NCBI RefSeq assembly: GCF_020215705.1
Contig: NZ_JAIWNB010000010.1
Span: 186,001 to 250,000 of the forward strand
DNA length: 64,000 nucleotides
Reading direction: 5' to 3'
DNA from: Nonomuraea aurantiaca
GTDB taxonomy: Bacteria > Actinomycetota > Actinomycetes > Streptosporangiales > Streptosporangiaceae
Position numbers and translations under genes: made by a program. Below are positions 26,229 to 34,646 of the stretch, piece after piece (the stretch's first letter is position 1; each line of letters opens with the position of its first letter). Below the pieces are notes generated by a model. The model did no database searches, was not told the DNA's origin, and worked only from the letters and a program-made list of their open reading frames with translations.

Positions 26229-26474
26229 ATGAGCCAGCTCGACCGCCTGCGCGGCGTCTTCCGCGCCTCGCTGAGCCTGCCGGCCGACCGGGACGTCGAC
26301 GGGCTCGAATACCGGGCGATCCCGCAGTGGGACTCACTGGCCCACATGGCCCTCGTCGCCGCGATGGAGGACGAGTTCGACATCATGATCGACACGGACG
26401 AGATGATCGACATGAGCTCGTTCGCCAAGGCCGCCGAGCTGCTGGAGAAGCACGGTGCCGACGCCGTCACCTGA
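26229..26474 (+). CDS. Acyl carrier protein
   Basis: 81 residues. The phosphopantetheine attachment motif is QWDSLAHMALVAAMEDEF, with the Ser of DSL in place. Acidic helices II/III follow (DTDEMIDMSSFAKAAELL). This type of dedicated ACP carries acyl groups for small pathways rather than bulk lipid synthesis. It is first in an operon with a ketoreductase, an acyl-adenylating enzyme, LuxE and LuxC, which gives it likely loading and unloading partners. AGTGAGCAGAG precedes the ATG. Confidence 0.9.
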   Translation: MSQLDRLRGVFRASLSLPADRDVDGLEYRAIPQWDSLAHMALVAAMEDEFDIMIDTDEMIDMSSFAKAAELLEKHGADAVT

Positions 26475-27207
26475 CCGCCGGGTCGCGCTGGTCACCGGCT
26501 CCACGCTCGGCATCGGCCGCGCCGTCGCCGCGCGGCTGGCCCGTACCGGTCACGAGGTCGTCCTCCACGGGCGCGACCAGGAGCGGTCCGCCAAGGCGGC
26601 GGCCGAGGTGGCCGCCGAGACCGGGGGCCGCACCGACACGGTCCACGGCGACGTGGCCGACCCCGCCGCGGTGTCCGCCATGATGCGGGAGGTCCACCGG
26701 CGGCACGGGCGGCTCGACGCCCTGGTGATCAACGCGGGCGGGCACGCGGCGAGCCTGCTCGGCATGATGCACAGCGACGTGGTGAGCCGGCTCTTCCACG
26801 TCAACGCGCTGGGCGCCACCCACACCCTGCAGGCCGCTGTCAAGCTGCTGCGCAGGGGCACCGACCCGGCCGTGGTCCTGGTCTCCTCGGTCATGGGCCG
26901 CAAGGGGGCGCCGGGGCAGGCCGTCTACTCCGCCACCAAGGCCGCCGTGCTCGGCCTCACCCTGGCCGCCGCCAAGGAGCTGGGGCCTCAGGGCATCCGG
27001 GTCAACGCGGTGGCACCCGGCTACATCCAGACCGACATGCTCTCCACGCTCGACGACCGGGCACGCGCCGACACCGTCGCCGCGACCCCGCTCGGCCGCC
27101 TGGGCACCGCCGGCGACGTGGCCGCCGCGGCCGCCTTCCTGCTCTCCGCCGACGCCTGCTTCATCACCGGCCAGGTCATCGGGGTGGACGGCGGGCTGGT
27201 GCTGTAA
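26455..27207 (+). CDS. SDR-family oxidoreductase, FabG-like
   Basis: 250 residues from a GTG that lies 20 bases inside the ACP gene. Classical SDR: TGSTLGIGRAVAARLA (TGxxxGIG), NAGG, catalytic Ser in VVLVSSVMGRKG and YSATKAAVLGLTLAAAKELG with YxxxK. The C-terminus GQVIGVDGGLVL is typical for FabG. With an ACP just upstream it probably reduces a 3-oxoacyl-ACP to 3-hydroxyacyl-ACP. In some bacterial glycan pathways such an acyl group is put on an amino sugar. Confidence 0.88.
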   Translation: MPTPSPDRRVALVTGSTLGIGRAVAARLARTGHEVVLHGRDQERSAKAAAEVAAETGGRTDTVHGDVADPAAVSAMMREVHRRHGRLDALVINAGGHAASLLGMMHSDVVSRLFHVNALGATHTLQAAVKLLRRGTDPAVVLVSSVMGRKGAPGQAVYSATKAAVLGLTLAAAKELGPQGIRVNAVAPGYIQTDMLSTLDDRARADTVAATPLGRLGTAGDVAAAAAFLLSADACFITGQVIGVDGGLVL

Positions 27208-27236
27208 GCCTCCGACACGATGGACGGGCGGTCTTC

Positions 27237-28727
27237 ATGAACGCTTCTCTACACTCCGGACACTCCGGTGCGCCCCACCCCGCCGACGGTTCCGCACCGC
27301 AGGTCGGCGGGGGTCTGACTCCTCGGGAGGGCCTTATGCCTCCGGGCGCGCAGACACCGGAGCACCTTCCACATCCCGACGCGCGGACACCCGAGCGCCT
27401 TCCGCAGTGCTTTCCACAGTGCTTTCCGCATCCGGAAGCGCGGATAGTCGTCGCCGGAGAGCCGGGGGTGCTCACCGGTGACGGCCTGAGCGCTCGGATC
27501 GCGAGCACCATGCAGGCGCTGGCCGCGCTGCCGCCCGGCCCGGTGTTCTGCGGCATGCGCAACGACCTGCCGTCCGTGCTGCGCTACCTCGCGGCGCTGC
27601 GGGCGGGCAGGCCGATCGCGCTGCTGGACCCCGATCTGCCGCCCGGCGCGCTGGCCGAGCTGGCCGCCAGGTTCAAGCCCGCCGCCCTGCTCGGCTTCAC
27701 GCGGGCCGCCGACGGCCTGCGGCGCGCCCGCGGCGGCACCCCCGAGCCCCATCCGGACCTGGCCGTCCTGCTCGCCACCTCGGGTTCGACCGGCAACCCC
27801 AAGCTCGTGCGGCTGTCGCGGTCGGCCGTGTCGGCCAATGCCCACGCCATCGCCACCGCCCTGGCCATCGGGCCCGGTGAGATCGCGCCGACCAGCCTCC
27901 CGCTCTACTACAGCTACGGCCTGTCGGTGCTCAACAGCCATCTCGCCGCGGGCGCCACCGTGGTGCTGACCGACGCGGGCCTGCTCGAACGGTCCTTCTG
28001 GACCATGCTCGACGAGCACCGGTGCACCTCGCTGGCGGCGGTCCCCTACCAGTACGAGATGCTGCGCAAGCTCCGCTTCGACCCGGTCGAGCACCCCGCG
28101 CTCACCACCATGACCCAGGCGGGCGGGCGGCTGCGGCCCGACCTGGTGACCGAGTTCGCCGCCAAGGCCCAGCGTTTCCTCGTCATGTACGGCCAGACGG
28201 AGGCGACCGCCCGCATCGCCGTACTCCCCCACGACCGCCTGGCCGCCAAGCCGGGCTCCGTGGGCCTGGCCGTCCCCGGCGGGCGCCTGACCATCGACGA
28301 CGGCCAGGTCGTCTACCACGGCCCCAACGTGATGATGGGCTACGCCGAAACGGCCGACGACCTGGCCAGAGGCGACGACCTGGGCGGCGTGCTGCGCACC
28401 GGCGATCTCGGCCACCTCGACGACGAGGGCTTCCTCTACATCACCGGCCGGATGAAACGCATCGCCAAGGTCTTCGGCGTACGCGTCAACCTCGACGACA
28501 TCGAACACCTGCTCCGCGACCGCGGCCCCGTCGCGGCCACGAGCGGCGACGACCGCGTCACGGTCTGGGCCGAGGGCCTCGACGCCGACGGATGCACCAC
28601 GCTGGCCCGGCGGCTGGGGTCCGAGCTGCGGCTCCACTGGAGCGGGTTCGACGTACGCGGCGTGGACCGGCTGCCGCTGCTCGGCACCGGGAAGATCGAC
28701 TACCCCGCTCTGGAGGCCCGCACGTGA
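27237..28727 (+). CDS. AMP-dependent acyl ligase (ANL superfamily)
   Basis: 496 residues, adenylate-forming enzyme. Motifs: A3 LLATSGSTGNPKLVRLS, A5 VMYGQTEATARI, A7 RTGDLGHLDDEGFLYITGR, A8 KRIAKVFGVRVNLDDIE and the catalytic Lys in GTGKIDYPAL. It likely activates a carboxylic acid for transfer to the upstream ACP or CoA. The first 70 residues are low complexity with repeats (PHPDARTPER, QCFPQCFPHPEAR), so the native start could be further in, but no better ribosome site is clear. The stop overlaps the LuxE-like start (GTGA). Confidence 0.87.
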   Translation: MNASLHSGHSGAPHPADGSAPQVGGGLTPREGLMPPGAQTPEHLPHPDARTPERLPQCFPQCFPHPEARIVVAGEPGVLTGDGLSARIASTMQALAALPPGPVFCGMRNDLPSVLRYLAALRAGRPIALLDPDLPPGALAELAARFKPAALLGFTRAADGLRRARGGTPEPHPDLAVLLATSGSTGNPKLVRLSRSAVSANAHAIATALAIGPGEIAPTSLPLYYSYGLSVLNSHLAAGATVVLTDAGLLERSFWTMLDEHRCTSLAAVPYQYEMLRKLRFDPVEHPALTTMTQAGGRLRPDLVTEFAAKAQRFLVMYGQTEATARIAVLPHDRLAAKPGSVGLAVPGGRLTIDDGQVVYHGPNVMMGYAETADDLARGDDLGGVLRTGDLGHLDDEGFLYITGRMKRIAKVFGVRVNLDDIEHLLRDRGPVAATSGDDRVTVWAEGLDADGCTTLARRLGSELRLHWSGFDVRGVDRLPLLGTGKIDYPALEART

Positions 28728-29755
28728 GTGTCTTCACCTTGTCCCAGGATGCGAAGGAGGCCGCGCTGCTGCCCGAGCTGGTCGCGCTGACTGAGCGGCA
28801 TCGGCGGGCGTGCCTGCCGTACCGCCGGATTCTCGACGCGATCGGGGCGGTGGGACCCTACGAGCGGGTGGCGGATCTGCCGTGGCTGCCGGTGCGGCTG
28901 TTCAAGACGCACGAGTTGCGCAGCGTGCCGGAGAGCGCGGTGTTCAGGGTGCTCACCTCCAGCGGGACGACCGGGCAGCGGCCCAGCCGCGTCTACCTCG
29001 ACCGCGAGGCGGCGGCCGCGCAGCCGCGCATGCTGGCGGCGACGCTCCGCGCGGTGCTGGGCGAGCGGCGGCTGCCGATGCTGATCGTCGACAGCCGGTC
29101 GGCGATACGCGCTGCCACGCTGAGCGCTCGCGGGGCGGGCGTGCTCGGCATGATGCACTTCGGCAGGGACCACACCTTCGTGCTCGACGAGGGTGGCGGG
29201 CTGGATGCCGAAGCGGTCAAGGCCTTTCTCGCGCGGCACGGTGGTGCGCCCTACTTGATCTTCGGGTTCACCTTCATGGCGTGGTCACACCTGCGCGAGC
29301 TGGGGCTCGACCTCTCGCAAGGGGTGCTGATCCACTCCGGGGGCTGGAAACGGCTGGCCGAGCAGGCCGTCGACAACGCCACGTTCCGCCGGCGGCTGGG
29401 CGAGGAGTGCGGGCTGCGGCGGATCCACGACTTCTACGGGATGGTCGAGCAGATCGGCACCGTGTTCCTGGAGGGGCCGGACGGAGGCGGGCTCTACTGC
29501 CCAGATTTCGCCGATGTCGTGATCCGCGATCCGGAGACGTGGCAGGAGGCGCCGCCCGGCGTTCCGGGGCTGATCGAGGTGGTCAGCACGCTGCCCACGT
29601 CCTATCCGGGGCACGTGCTGTTGACGGAGGATCTCGGCGTGGTGCATGGGGTGGACGACGGGGTGTGGCCGGGCAAGCGGTTCTCGGTGCTCGGGCGGCT
29701 GCCCAGGGCGGAGGCGCGCGGCTGCAGCGACACCTCGGCGCGGTCGGCGGCGTGA
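28724..29755 (+). CDS. LuxE-family acyl-protein synthetase
   Basis: 343 residues, GTG start overlapping the ligase stop. LuxE family (adenylate-forming, no C-terminal lid): WLPVRLFKTHELRS, RVLTSSGTTGQRPSRVYLD as the AMP loop, FGFTFMAWSHL and IHDFYGMVEQIGTV, VLLTEDLGVV. In Vibrio, LuxE activates fatty acids and hands them to LuxC for reduction. Here, without luxAB, it and LuxC are more likely to make an acyl-thioester or aldehyde for a surface glycan. Coupled to luxC by TGATG. Confidence 0.87.
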   Translation: MSVFTLSQDAKEAALLPELVALTERHRRACLPYRRILDAIGAVGPYERVADLPWLPVRLFKTHELRSVPESAVFRVLTSSGTTGQRPSRVYLDREAAAAQPRMLAATLRAVLGERRLPMLIVDSRSAIRAATLSARGAGVLGMMHFGRDHTFVLDEGGGLDAEAVKAFLARHGGAPYLIFGFTFMAWSHLRELGLDLSQGVLIHSGGWKRLAEQAVDNATFRRRLGEECGLRRIHDFYGMVEQIGTVFLEGPDGGGLYCPDFADVVIRDPETWQEAPPGVPGLIEVVSTLPTSYPGHVLLTEDLGVVHGVDDGVWPGKRFSVLGRLPRAEARGCSDTSARSAA

Positions 29756-30990
29756 TGAGCAAGGTCGCGTCCGAGCTGTGGGTGGGGGCCAGGTTTCCGG
29801 ATTGCCGGGATATGTCGGTTGAAACGCTGATCGACCAGGTGTCCGGGGGCGAGCCGCTCGCGGTGGGTGATGAGCGGATTCGTGGGTTCCTCACCGGGTT
29901 CGGGAGGCGCCTGCTGAGTCCGGAGCTGGCGCGACGTCATCCCGAGCTGGCGTCGCTGGGCTTCTTCCTGCGGCCCAGCGAGCTCACGCGAATCCTCGAC
30001 GGGCCGCGGGGCGATCACCTGCGGGCGCCGCGCGGCCTGGTGTTCCACGTCCCGCCCGCGAACGTCGACACCGTCTTCGTCTACTCCTGGGCGCTGTCGG
30101 CGCTGATGGGCAACCGCAACGTGGTACGCCTGTCGCCGCGCGCGGGCGCCGTGGCCGAGACGATCACGCGGACGCTGCGGGAGTCGCTGGCCGACGCCGA
30201 TCCCGTGGTGGCCGCTACGCAGCACATCATCACGTACGACCGTTCCGACGCCGTCACGGCGGCCCTGTCAGCGGCGTGCGACCTGCGGGTCATCTGGGGC
30301 GGCGACGCCGCGGTCGGCGAGATCCGCCGCCATCCGCTCGCCCCGCACGCGCGTGACCTCACCTTTCCCGATCGGACGTCGTTCGCGGTGCTCCGGGCGG
30401 CGGCCTGGCTGTCGGCGTCGGCCGCCACGCGGGGGGCGGTCGCCGAGGGGTTCGCCAACGACGCCTACTGGTTCGACCAGGCGGCCTGCTCGTCCCCGCG
30501 CACCGTCTACTGGGTCGGCTCGGCCGCCGACTGCGACGCGGCGCGCGAGGAGTTCACCGCCTGGCTCGCGCGGGCCGTGGCCAAGCGGGGGTGGTCCGTG
30601 GACGCCGCGATGGCGGTCGAGAAGCGGGTCGCCACGTACGGGCTGGCGGCCGACGGCGACGCCCATGCCATCGACTTCCACGGCAACGCGCTGGCCAGTG
30701 TCACCCTGGCCGGTCCCGAGGCGGCGCCGCGCCGGTGGCTGGGCGCCGGGACGTTCACGCACGCCCGGCTCGGCGGCCTCGGCGAGCTGGCTCGGCTGGT
30801 GGAGCGCCGGGATCAGACCATGACGCACTTCGGGTTCGTCCCGGCCGAGCTGGAGTTGCTGGCGGGGGCGCTGGCCGGGCGGGGGGTCGATCGGATGGTG
30901 CCGGTGGGGAGCGCGCTGAGCTTCCACCGGGTTTGGGATGGAGTGGACCTCACGGCCGAGTTCACCCGTCTGGTGACCGTGATCGTATGA
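29755..30990 (+). CDS. LuxC-family acyl-CoA/acyl-ACP reductase
   Basis: 411 residues, aldehyde-dehydrogenase-like fold. Landmarks: FHVPPANVDTVFVYSWALSA, MGNRNVVRLSP, VIWGGDAAV and the catalytic Cys in FDQAACSSPRTVYWVG. The family reduces acyl-enzyme or acyl-CoA with NADPH to the aldehyde. Start ATG overlaps the luxE stop; a GTG one codon earlier is possible. No luciferase gene is in the window, so bioluminescence is unlikely. The stop overlaps a 24-codon mini-ORF. Confidence 0.88.
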   Translation: MSKVASELWVGARFPDCRDMSVETLIDQVSGGEPLAVGDERIRGFLTGFGRRLLSPELARRHPELASLGFFLRPSELTRILDGPRGDHLRAPRGLVFHVPPANVDTVFVYSWALSALMGNRNVVRLSPRAGAVAETITRTLRESLADADPVVAATQHIITYDRSDAVTAALSAACDLRVIWGGDAAVGEIRRHPLAPHARDLTFPDRTSFAVLRAAAWLSASAATRGAVAEGFANDAYWFDQAACSSPRTVYWVGSAADCDAAREEFTAWLARAVAKRGWSVDAAMAVEKRVATYGLAADGDAHAIDFHGNALASVTLAGPEAAPRRWLGAGTFTHARLGGLGELARLVERRDQTMTHFGFVPAELELLAGALAGRGVDRMVPVGSALSFHRVWDGVDLTAEFTRLVTVIV

Positions 30991-31061
30991 CGATCAGGGC
31001 GGACCAGAGTGTGGTGATGCGCAGGACGATCACGGCCATAGAGAACGTGGTGATCGCATGA
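30987..31061 (+). CDS. 24-residue mini-ORF bridging luxC and the membrane protein gene
   Basis: An ATG at 30987 overlaps the luxC stop (ATGA) and the stop at 31059-31061 overlaps the next gene's ATG (ATGA). The first residues MTIRADQSVV resemble the start of the following protein, MTITAAKRVV, because the DNA around both ATGs is an imperfect duplication 71 bp apart. It may relay ribosomes from luxC to the membrane gene or be a by-product of the duplication. No function is known. Confidence 0.35.
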   Translation: MTIRADQSVVMRRTITAIENVVIA

Positions 31062-32281
31062 CGATCACGGCGGCGAAGAGGGTGGTGGCCTCGCCGGTGG
31101 CCGGGCGGCGGGGGTGGCCCGACTGGGTGCCGGTGGGGCTGGTCGTCTTGGTGGCCGTGGCGGCGCTCGTCTGGCGTGGGGTTTCCGTCCGGGACCTTGC
31201 GGTTTTCGGGGGATATATCGGTGTCGGCGTGCTGGTTCCCGGGACGCTGCTGTGGCGGGCGCTGGCAGGAGGTCGCGGGTCGCTTGCCGAGGAGCTGGCG
31301 GCGGGCCTGGCGCTGGGCTACGCGGTCGAGGTGCTGGCCTACATCCCGGCGCGCGCGGTCGGACTGCCGCTGCTGGTGCTCGTCTGGCCCGTTACGGTGA
31401 TCGCCGCCTTCGTCGCCGTACCCCGGCTACGACGGCATTGGCGGTCGGGGCCGGGACCGGGGACGGCGGGTCGCGAGCGGATGCCCCTGTGGTGCGCGTG
31501 GGCACTGGCCGCGGTCGTCGGCTATCTCGTCGTCTGGAGCACCCTGTCGTTCTACGGGGGCCACGGCCTGACCTGGCCCGGCAACGCGACGCCCTACGTC
31601 GACATGCCCTACCACCTCGCCCTGCTCGGCGAGCTCAAGCACCACATGCCCCCGACGGTCCCGACGGTCCTGGGCGAGCCGCTGTCCTACCACTGGTACG
31701 TCTACGCCGAGATGGCCGCCACCAGCTGGGTCACCGGGATCGAACCACAGACGCTCCTCTACCGGCTGTCGATGCTGCCGATGATGGTGGCCATGGTCGT
31801 GCTGGTGGCGGTGCTCGCCAGGCGGGTGACCGGGCGGTGGTGGGCGGGCGTGGCGGCGGTCTTCGTGACGTACTTCGCCTTCAGCCCGGAGCTGTACCGG
31901 GGAGCGAGCGATCTGTTCACGTCGCGGTCGATGTTCACGGCGTGGACCAGTCCGACGCAGACGTTCGGGGCGTTGCTCTGCGTCCCTGTGGCGCTCATGC
32001 TCGTCGCGTACCTGCGCCGGGAGCGGACCGGACCGGGCGGGTGGGTGCTGGTCGGGGTGCTGTCGGCAGCGCTGACCGGGGCTAAGACGACGTTCCTGCC
32101 GCTGTTGCTGGGTGGGCTGGTGCTCGTCCTGGTCGTCAGGCGGTGGTCGCGGCCTGCCCTCGTGGGTGTCGGGATCACGCTGGCCTGTCTGGCGTTCGCG
32201 CAGTTCGTGGTCTTCGGGGCCCAGCGGCAAGGGTTGGTGCTCGCGCCGTTCGCGAGCATGCGGCAGGTGTGGGGCTGGTGA
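31058..32281 (+). CDS. Multi-pass membrane protein, N-terminal half of a GT-C-like protein
   Basis: 407 residues with about ten hydrophobic helices. The loop THGLTWPGNAT-type region contains YVDMPYHLALLGELKHHM and PLSYHWYVYAEMA, similar to the acidic/His-rich first loop of polyprenyl-phosphate-sugar-dependent GT-C enzymes. It stops at TGA 32279-32281, exactly where an ATG for the next frame starts. The following protein reads like the missing C-terminal half, so this may be one gene split by a frameshift, or two coupled subunits. Confidence 0.7.
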   Translation: MTITAAKRVVASPVAGRRGWPDWVPVGLVVLVAVAALVWRGVSVRDLAVFGGYIGVGVLVPGTLLWRALAGGRGSLAEELAAGLALGYAVEVLAYIPARAVGLPLLVLVWPVTVIAAFVAVPRLRRHWRSGPGPGTAGRERMPLWCAWALAAVVGYLVVWSTLSFYGGHGLTWPGNATPYVDMPYHLALLGELKHHMPPTVPTVLGEPLSYHWYVYAEMAATSWVTGIEPQTLLYRLSMLPMMVAMVVLVAVLARRVTGRWWAGVAAVFVTYFAFSPELYRGASDLFTSRSMFTAWTSPTQTFGALLCVPVALMLVAYLRRERTGPGGWVLVGVLSAALTGAKTTFLPLLLGGLVLVLVVRRWSRPALVGVGITLACLAFAQFVVFGAQRQGLVLAPFASMRQVWGW

Positions 32282-33315
32282 TGGACCTCGGCCCCAAGCA
32301 GGTTGCCAGGGCACCCATGTGGCCGATCGCCGGGCTGACGGCGATTCATCTCGTCTGCCTGGCGTGCGTATGGGCGGGGTTGCTGGGCGTGCCGGCCAGG
32401 CGGGCGGTCCTGCGGGATCCGGGCATGCTGCTGTTGCTCGGCATTGGGGCGGGGGGCGTCGGCGGCGTCGTGCTGCTGGGGCATCCGTCGGCCAGCCAGT
32501 ACTACTTCCTGGAGGGCGCTCGACCGTACCTCTCGATCGCGTCCGTGGCCGGGATGGCGGTTCTCGGCCGGGAGCGCGGATTCGGCGCCGCCAAGTGGTG
32601 GGTCGCGCTGGGGGCCGGGCTCGCGGTGGCGGCCCGGGCGCTGCTCGGACCGGACATGCCGGTCCACGGACTGTTCCCCCTCGTGCTGCCGTACCTCGTG
32701 CTCGTGGTGGTGGCCGTCGTCGCGGTCCTCGCGCTGCGGCGCGGGTCCGTAGCGTTCGTGCCGCAACGCGAACGGCGCGGGTCCGTGGCGGTCGCGGCGG
32801 TCGCGCTGCTCACCGGTTACGCGCTGCCGGTCACCTTGACGCAAGGGGTCGGGCCGTCGAGTCACGGGGCGGCGGCGCCGCCTGTGCGTATGGTGCCGGA
32901 GGGTGCGCTGGAGGCCGGTCGGTGGCTGCGGGACCACTCCTCGCCCGACGATGTGGTGGCGACCAACGCGCACTGCCGGCCCGTCGGCTGGAAGGTGTGC
33001 GACAGCCGCCACTTCTGGGTGTCCGCCTACAGCGAGCGCCGGGTGCTGGTGGAGGGGTGGGCGTACGCCCAGAGCACGATGTCGCGGAGTGAGCCGTTCG
33101 GCACCTCCTACCTGGCCCTGCCGTTCGCGGACCAGGCGCGGCTGGCGGCGAACGACGCGGTGTTCCGGCAGCCGTCGGCGGAGAATGTCGCGCGACTCGT
33201 CCGCGAATATGGCGTCAAATGGGCATTCACCGAGAATGGCGCGGCCCTTGACAGCTTCGCGACGCTGCGTTTCCGCAGCGGCCAGTGCTCGGTCTACGAA
33301 CTCGGCGCCGGGTAA
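32281..33315 (+). CDS. Membrane protein, C-terminal half of the GT-C-like protein
   Basis: 344 residues starting at an ATG within TGATG. Five or six helices (for example LVLPYLVLVVVAVVAVLALR) are followed by an extracytoplasmic domain: WLRDHSSPDDVVATNAHC, RPVGWKVCDSRHFWV and VKWAFTENGAALDSF. This kind of soluble tail usually sits at the end of long GT-C proteins, which supports the split-gene view. The tail may bind the acceptor glycan outside the membrane. Confidence 0.65.
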   Translation: MDLGPKQVARAPMWPIAGLTAIHLVCLACVWAGLLGVPARRAVLRDPGMLLLLGIGAGGVGGVVLLGHPSASQYYFLEGARPYLSIASVAGMAVLGRERGFGAAKWWVALGAGLAVAARALLGPDMPVHGLFPLVLPYLVLVVVAVVAVLALRRGSVAFVPQRERRGSVAVAAVALLTGYALPVTLTQGVGPSSHGAAAPPVRMVPEGALEAGRWLRDHSSPDDVVATNAHCRPVGWKVCDSRHFWVSAYSERRVLVEGWAYAQSTMSRSEPFGTSYLALPFADQARLAANDAVFRQPSAENVARLVREYGVKWAFTENGAALDSFATLRFRSGQCSVYELGAG

Positions 33316-33389
33316 AAGTCTGTCCAGCTCCAAGAATGATGCGGAGAAACAGCCCGCGCATCAATGGACGGCAGCAGCAGCATTCCCCT

Positions 33390-34646
33390 ATGAACACGCG
33401 TTCCGCCATGGACAGGAGTCCGGCCGTTCTCGGCGAACCGGTCACCTTGGCGACCGTGGACATCGTCATTCCGGTGCTCAACGAGCAAAAGGCACTGCCC
33501 GGTTGCATCAGGACGCTCAATGCGTTCCTCGGCGATTCCTTCCCGCTGCCGTGGCGCATCACGATCGTCGACAACGGGAGCATCGACGGCACGTGGCGGG
33601 TCGCCCGGGGGTTGACGCGCGAGTTCCCGCAGGTGCACGCCCGCAAGCTGGAGACCAGGGGCCGGGGTGCGGCGTTGAAGGCCGCCTGGCGTGACAGCCC
33701 GGCCGACATCGTCGCGTACATGGACGTCGATCTGTCGACCGAGCTCGGCGCGCTGTTCCCGATGGTGGCCGCGCTCGCCAGCGGCCATTCCGAGGTCGCG
33801 ATCGGCACCCGGCTCGCGCGCGGCGCCCGCACTCGCAGGTCGCTGCGGCGGGAGCTGGTCTCGCGCGGTTACAACGCCCTGCTCCGGTACGGTTTCGGCG
33901 TCGGCTTCAGCGACGCCCAGTGCGGCTTCAAGGCCGCCAGAACCGACGTGATCAGGCCGCTCCTGGACCGCGTCGAGGACGACGGCTGGTTCTTCGACAC
34001 CGAGTTGCTCCTGCTGGCCGAGCACAACGGCCTGCGCGTCCACGAGGTGCCGGTGGACTGGGTCGAGGATCTCGACTCGCGCGTCCGCATCATCAGGACG
34101 GCGGTCGAGGACCTCAGAGGGCTGGCCAGGGTGGCGTGGTCGATGTCCACCGGCAAGGCCGCACTCAAGGTGGCGAACGAGACCGAACTCACACCTACGG
34201 ACCCGACCGAGCTCACGCCCACGCATCCGGACGCGGTCGTCGCCCGGCCGCGCGCGGTGACGCCAGCCAGGTTGGCGTCGTTCGCCCTGATCGCGGTGTT
34301 CTCGACGGTCCTCTACGCGCTGCTCTATCTCCCGTTGCGTGAGCATTGGCCGGCCGCGGCGGCCAACCTCGCCGCGCTGCTGCTCACCGGCTTCGCCGGC
34401 GCCGAGACCCGCCGCTGGACGGTCAACGTGCTCGGCGGTCACCGTACGGTCCCACGCGTCCGGACCGCGCCGGCCTTCCTGGCCGACTACGCCATCATCA
34501 CCATGGCGGTGCTCGGCCTGCCGCCACCGGGCGGTCGCCTGTTCGAGGCGACCACCGCCGTCGGCACGTACTGCCTGCTCACCCTGCTGCGCTTCGCCGC
34601 ACTGGACCGGTGGGTCTTCCCGAGGCGGGCCACCTCCAAGAGATGA
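33390..34646 (+). CDS. Polyprenyl-phosphate glycosyltransferase (GT2) fused to GtrA domain
   Basis: 418 residues from ATG 33390 (33408 is possible). The GT2 domain (1-240) has VDIVIPVLNEQKALPGCI, NGSIDGTW, GRGAALKAAW and the DxD motif MDVDLSTE, plus QCGFKAARTDV and DGWFFDTELLLLAE as in dolichyl-phosphate mannose synthase relatives. After a Thr/Pro linker (about 265-285), a GtrA-like four-helix domain follows. It would charge undecaprenyl phosphate with a sugar and help flip it, supplying the neighbouring GT-C protein. Overlaps the next gene by ATGA. Confidence 0.85.
   Translation: MNTRSAMDRSPAVLGEPVTLATVDIVIPVLNEQKALPGCIRTLNAFLGDSFPLPWRITIVDNGSIDGTWRVARGLTREFPQVHARKLETRGRGAALKAAWRDSPADIVAYMDVDLSTELGALFPMVAALASGHSEVAIGTRLARGARTRRSLRRELVSRGYNALLRYGFGVGFSDAQCGFKAARTDVIRPLLDRVEDDGWFFDTELLLLAEHNGLRVHEVPVDWVEDLDSRVRIIRTAVEDLRGLARVAWSMSTGKAALKVANETELTPTDPTELTPTHPDAVVARPRAVTPARLASFALIAVFSTVLYALLYLPLREHWPAAAANLAALLLTGFAGAETRRWTVNVLGGHRTVPRVRTAPAFLADYAIITMAVLGLPPPGGRLFEATTAVGTYCLLTLLRFAALDRWVFPRRATSKR

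Noticed and set aside
26229..30990. Bioluminescence operon
   Set aside because: LuxC- and LuxE-like genes are present but no luciferase (luxAB) is in the window, and the neighbours are glycan genes.
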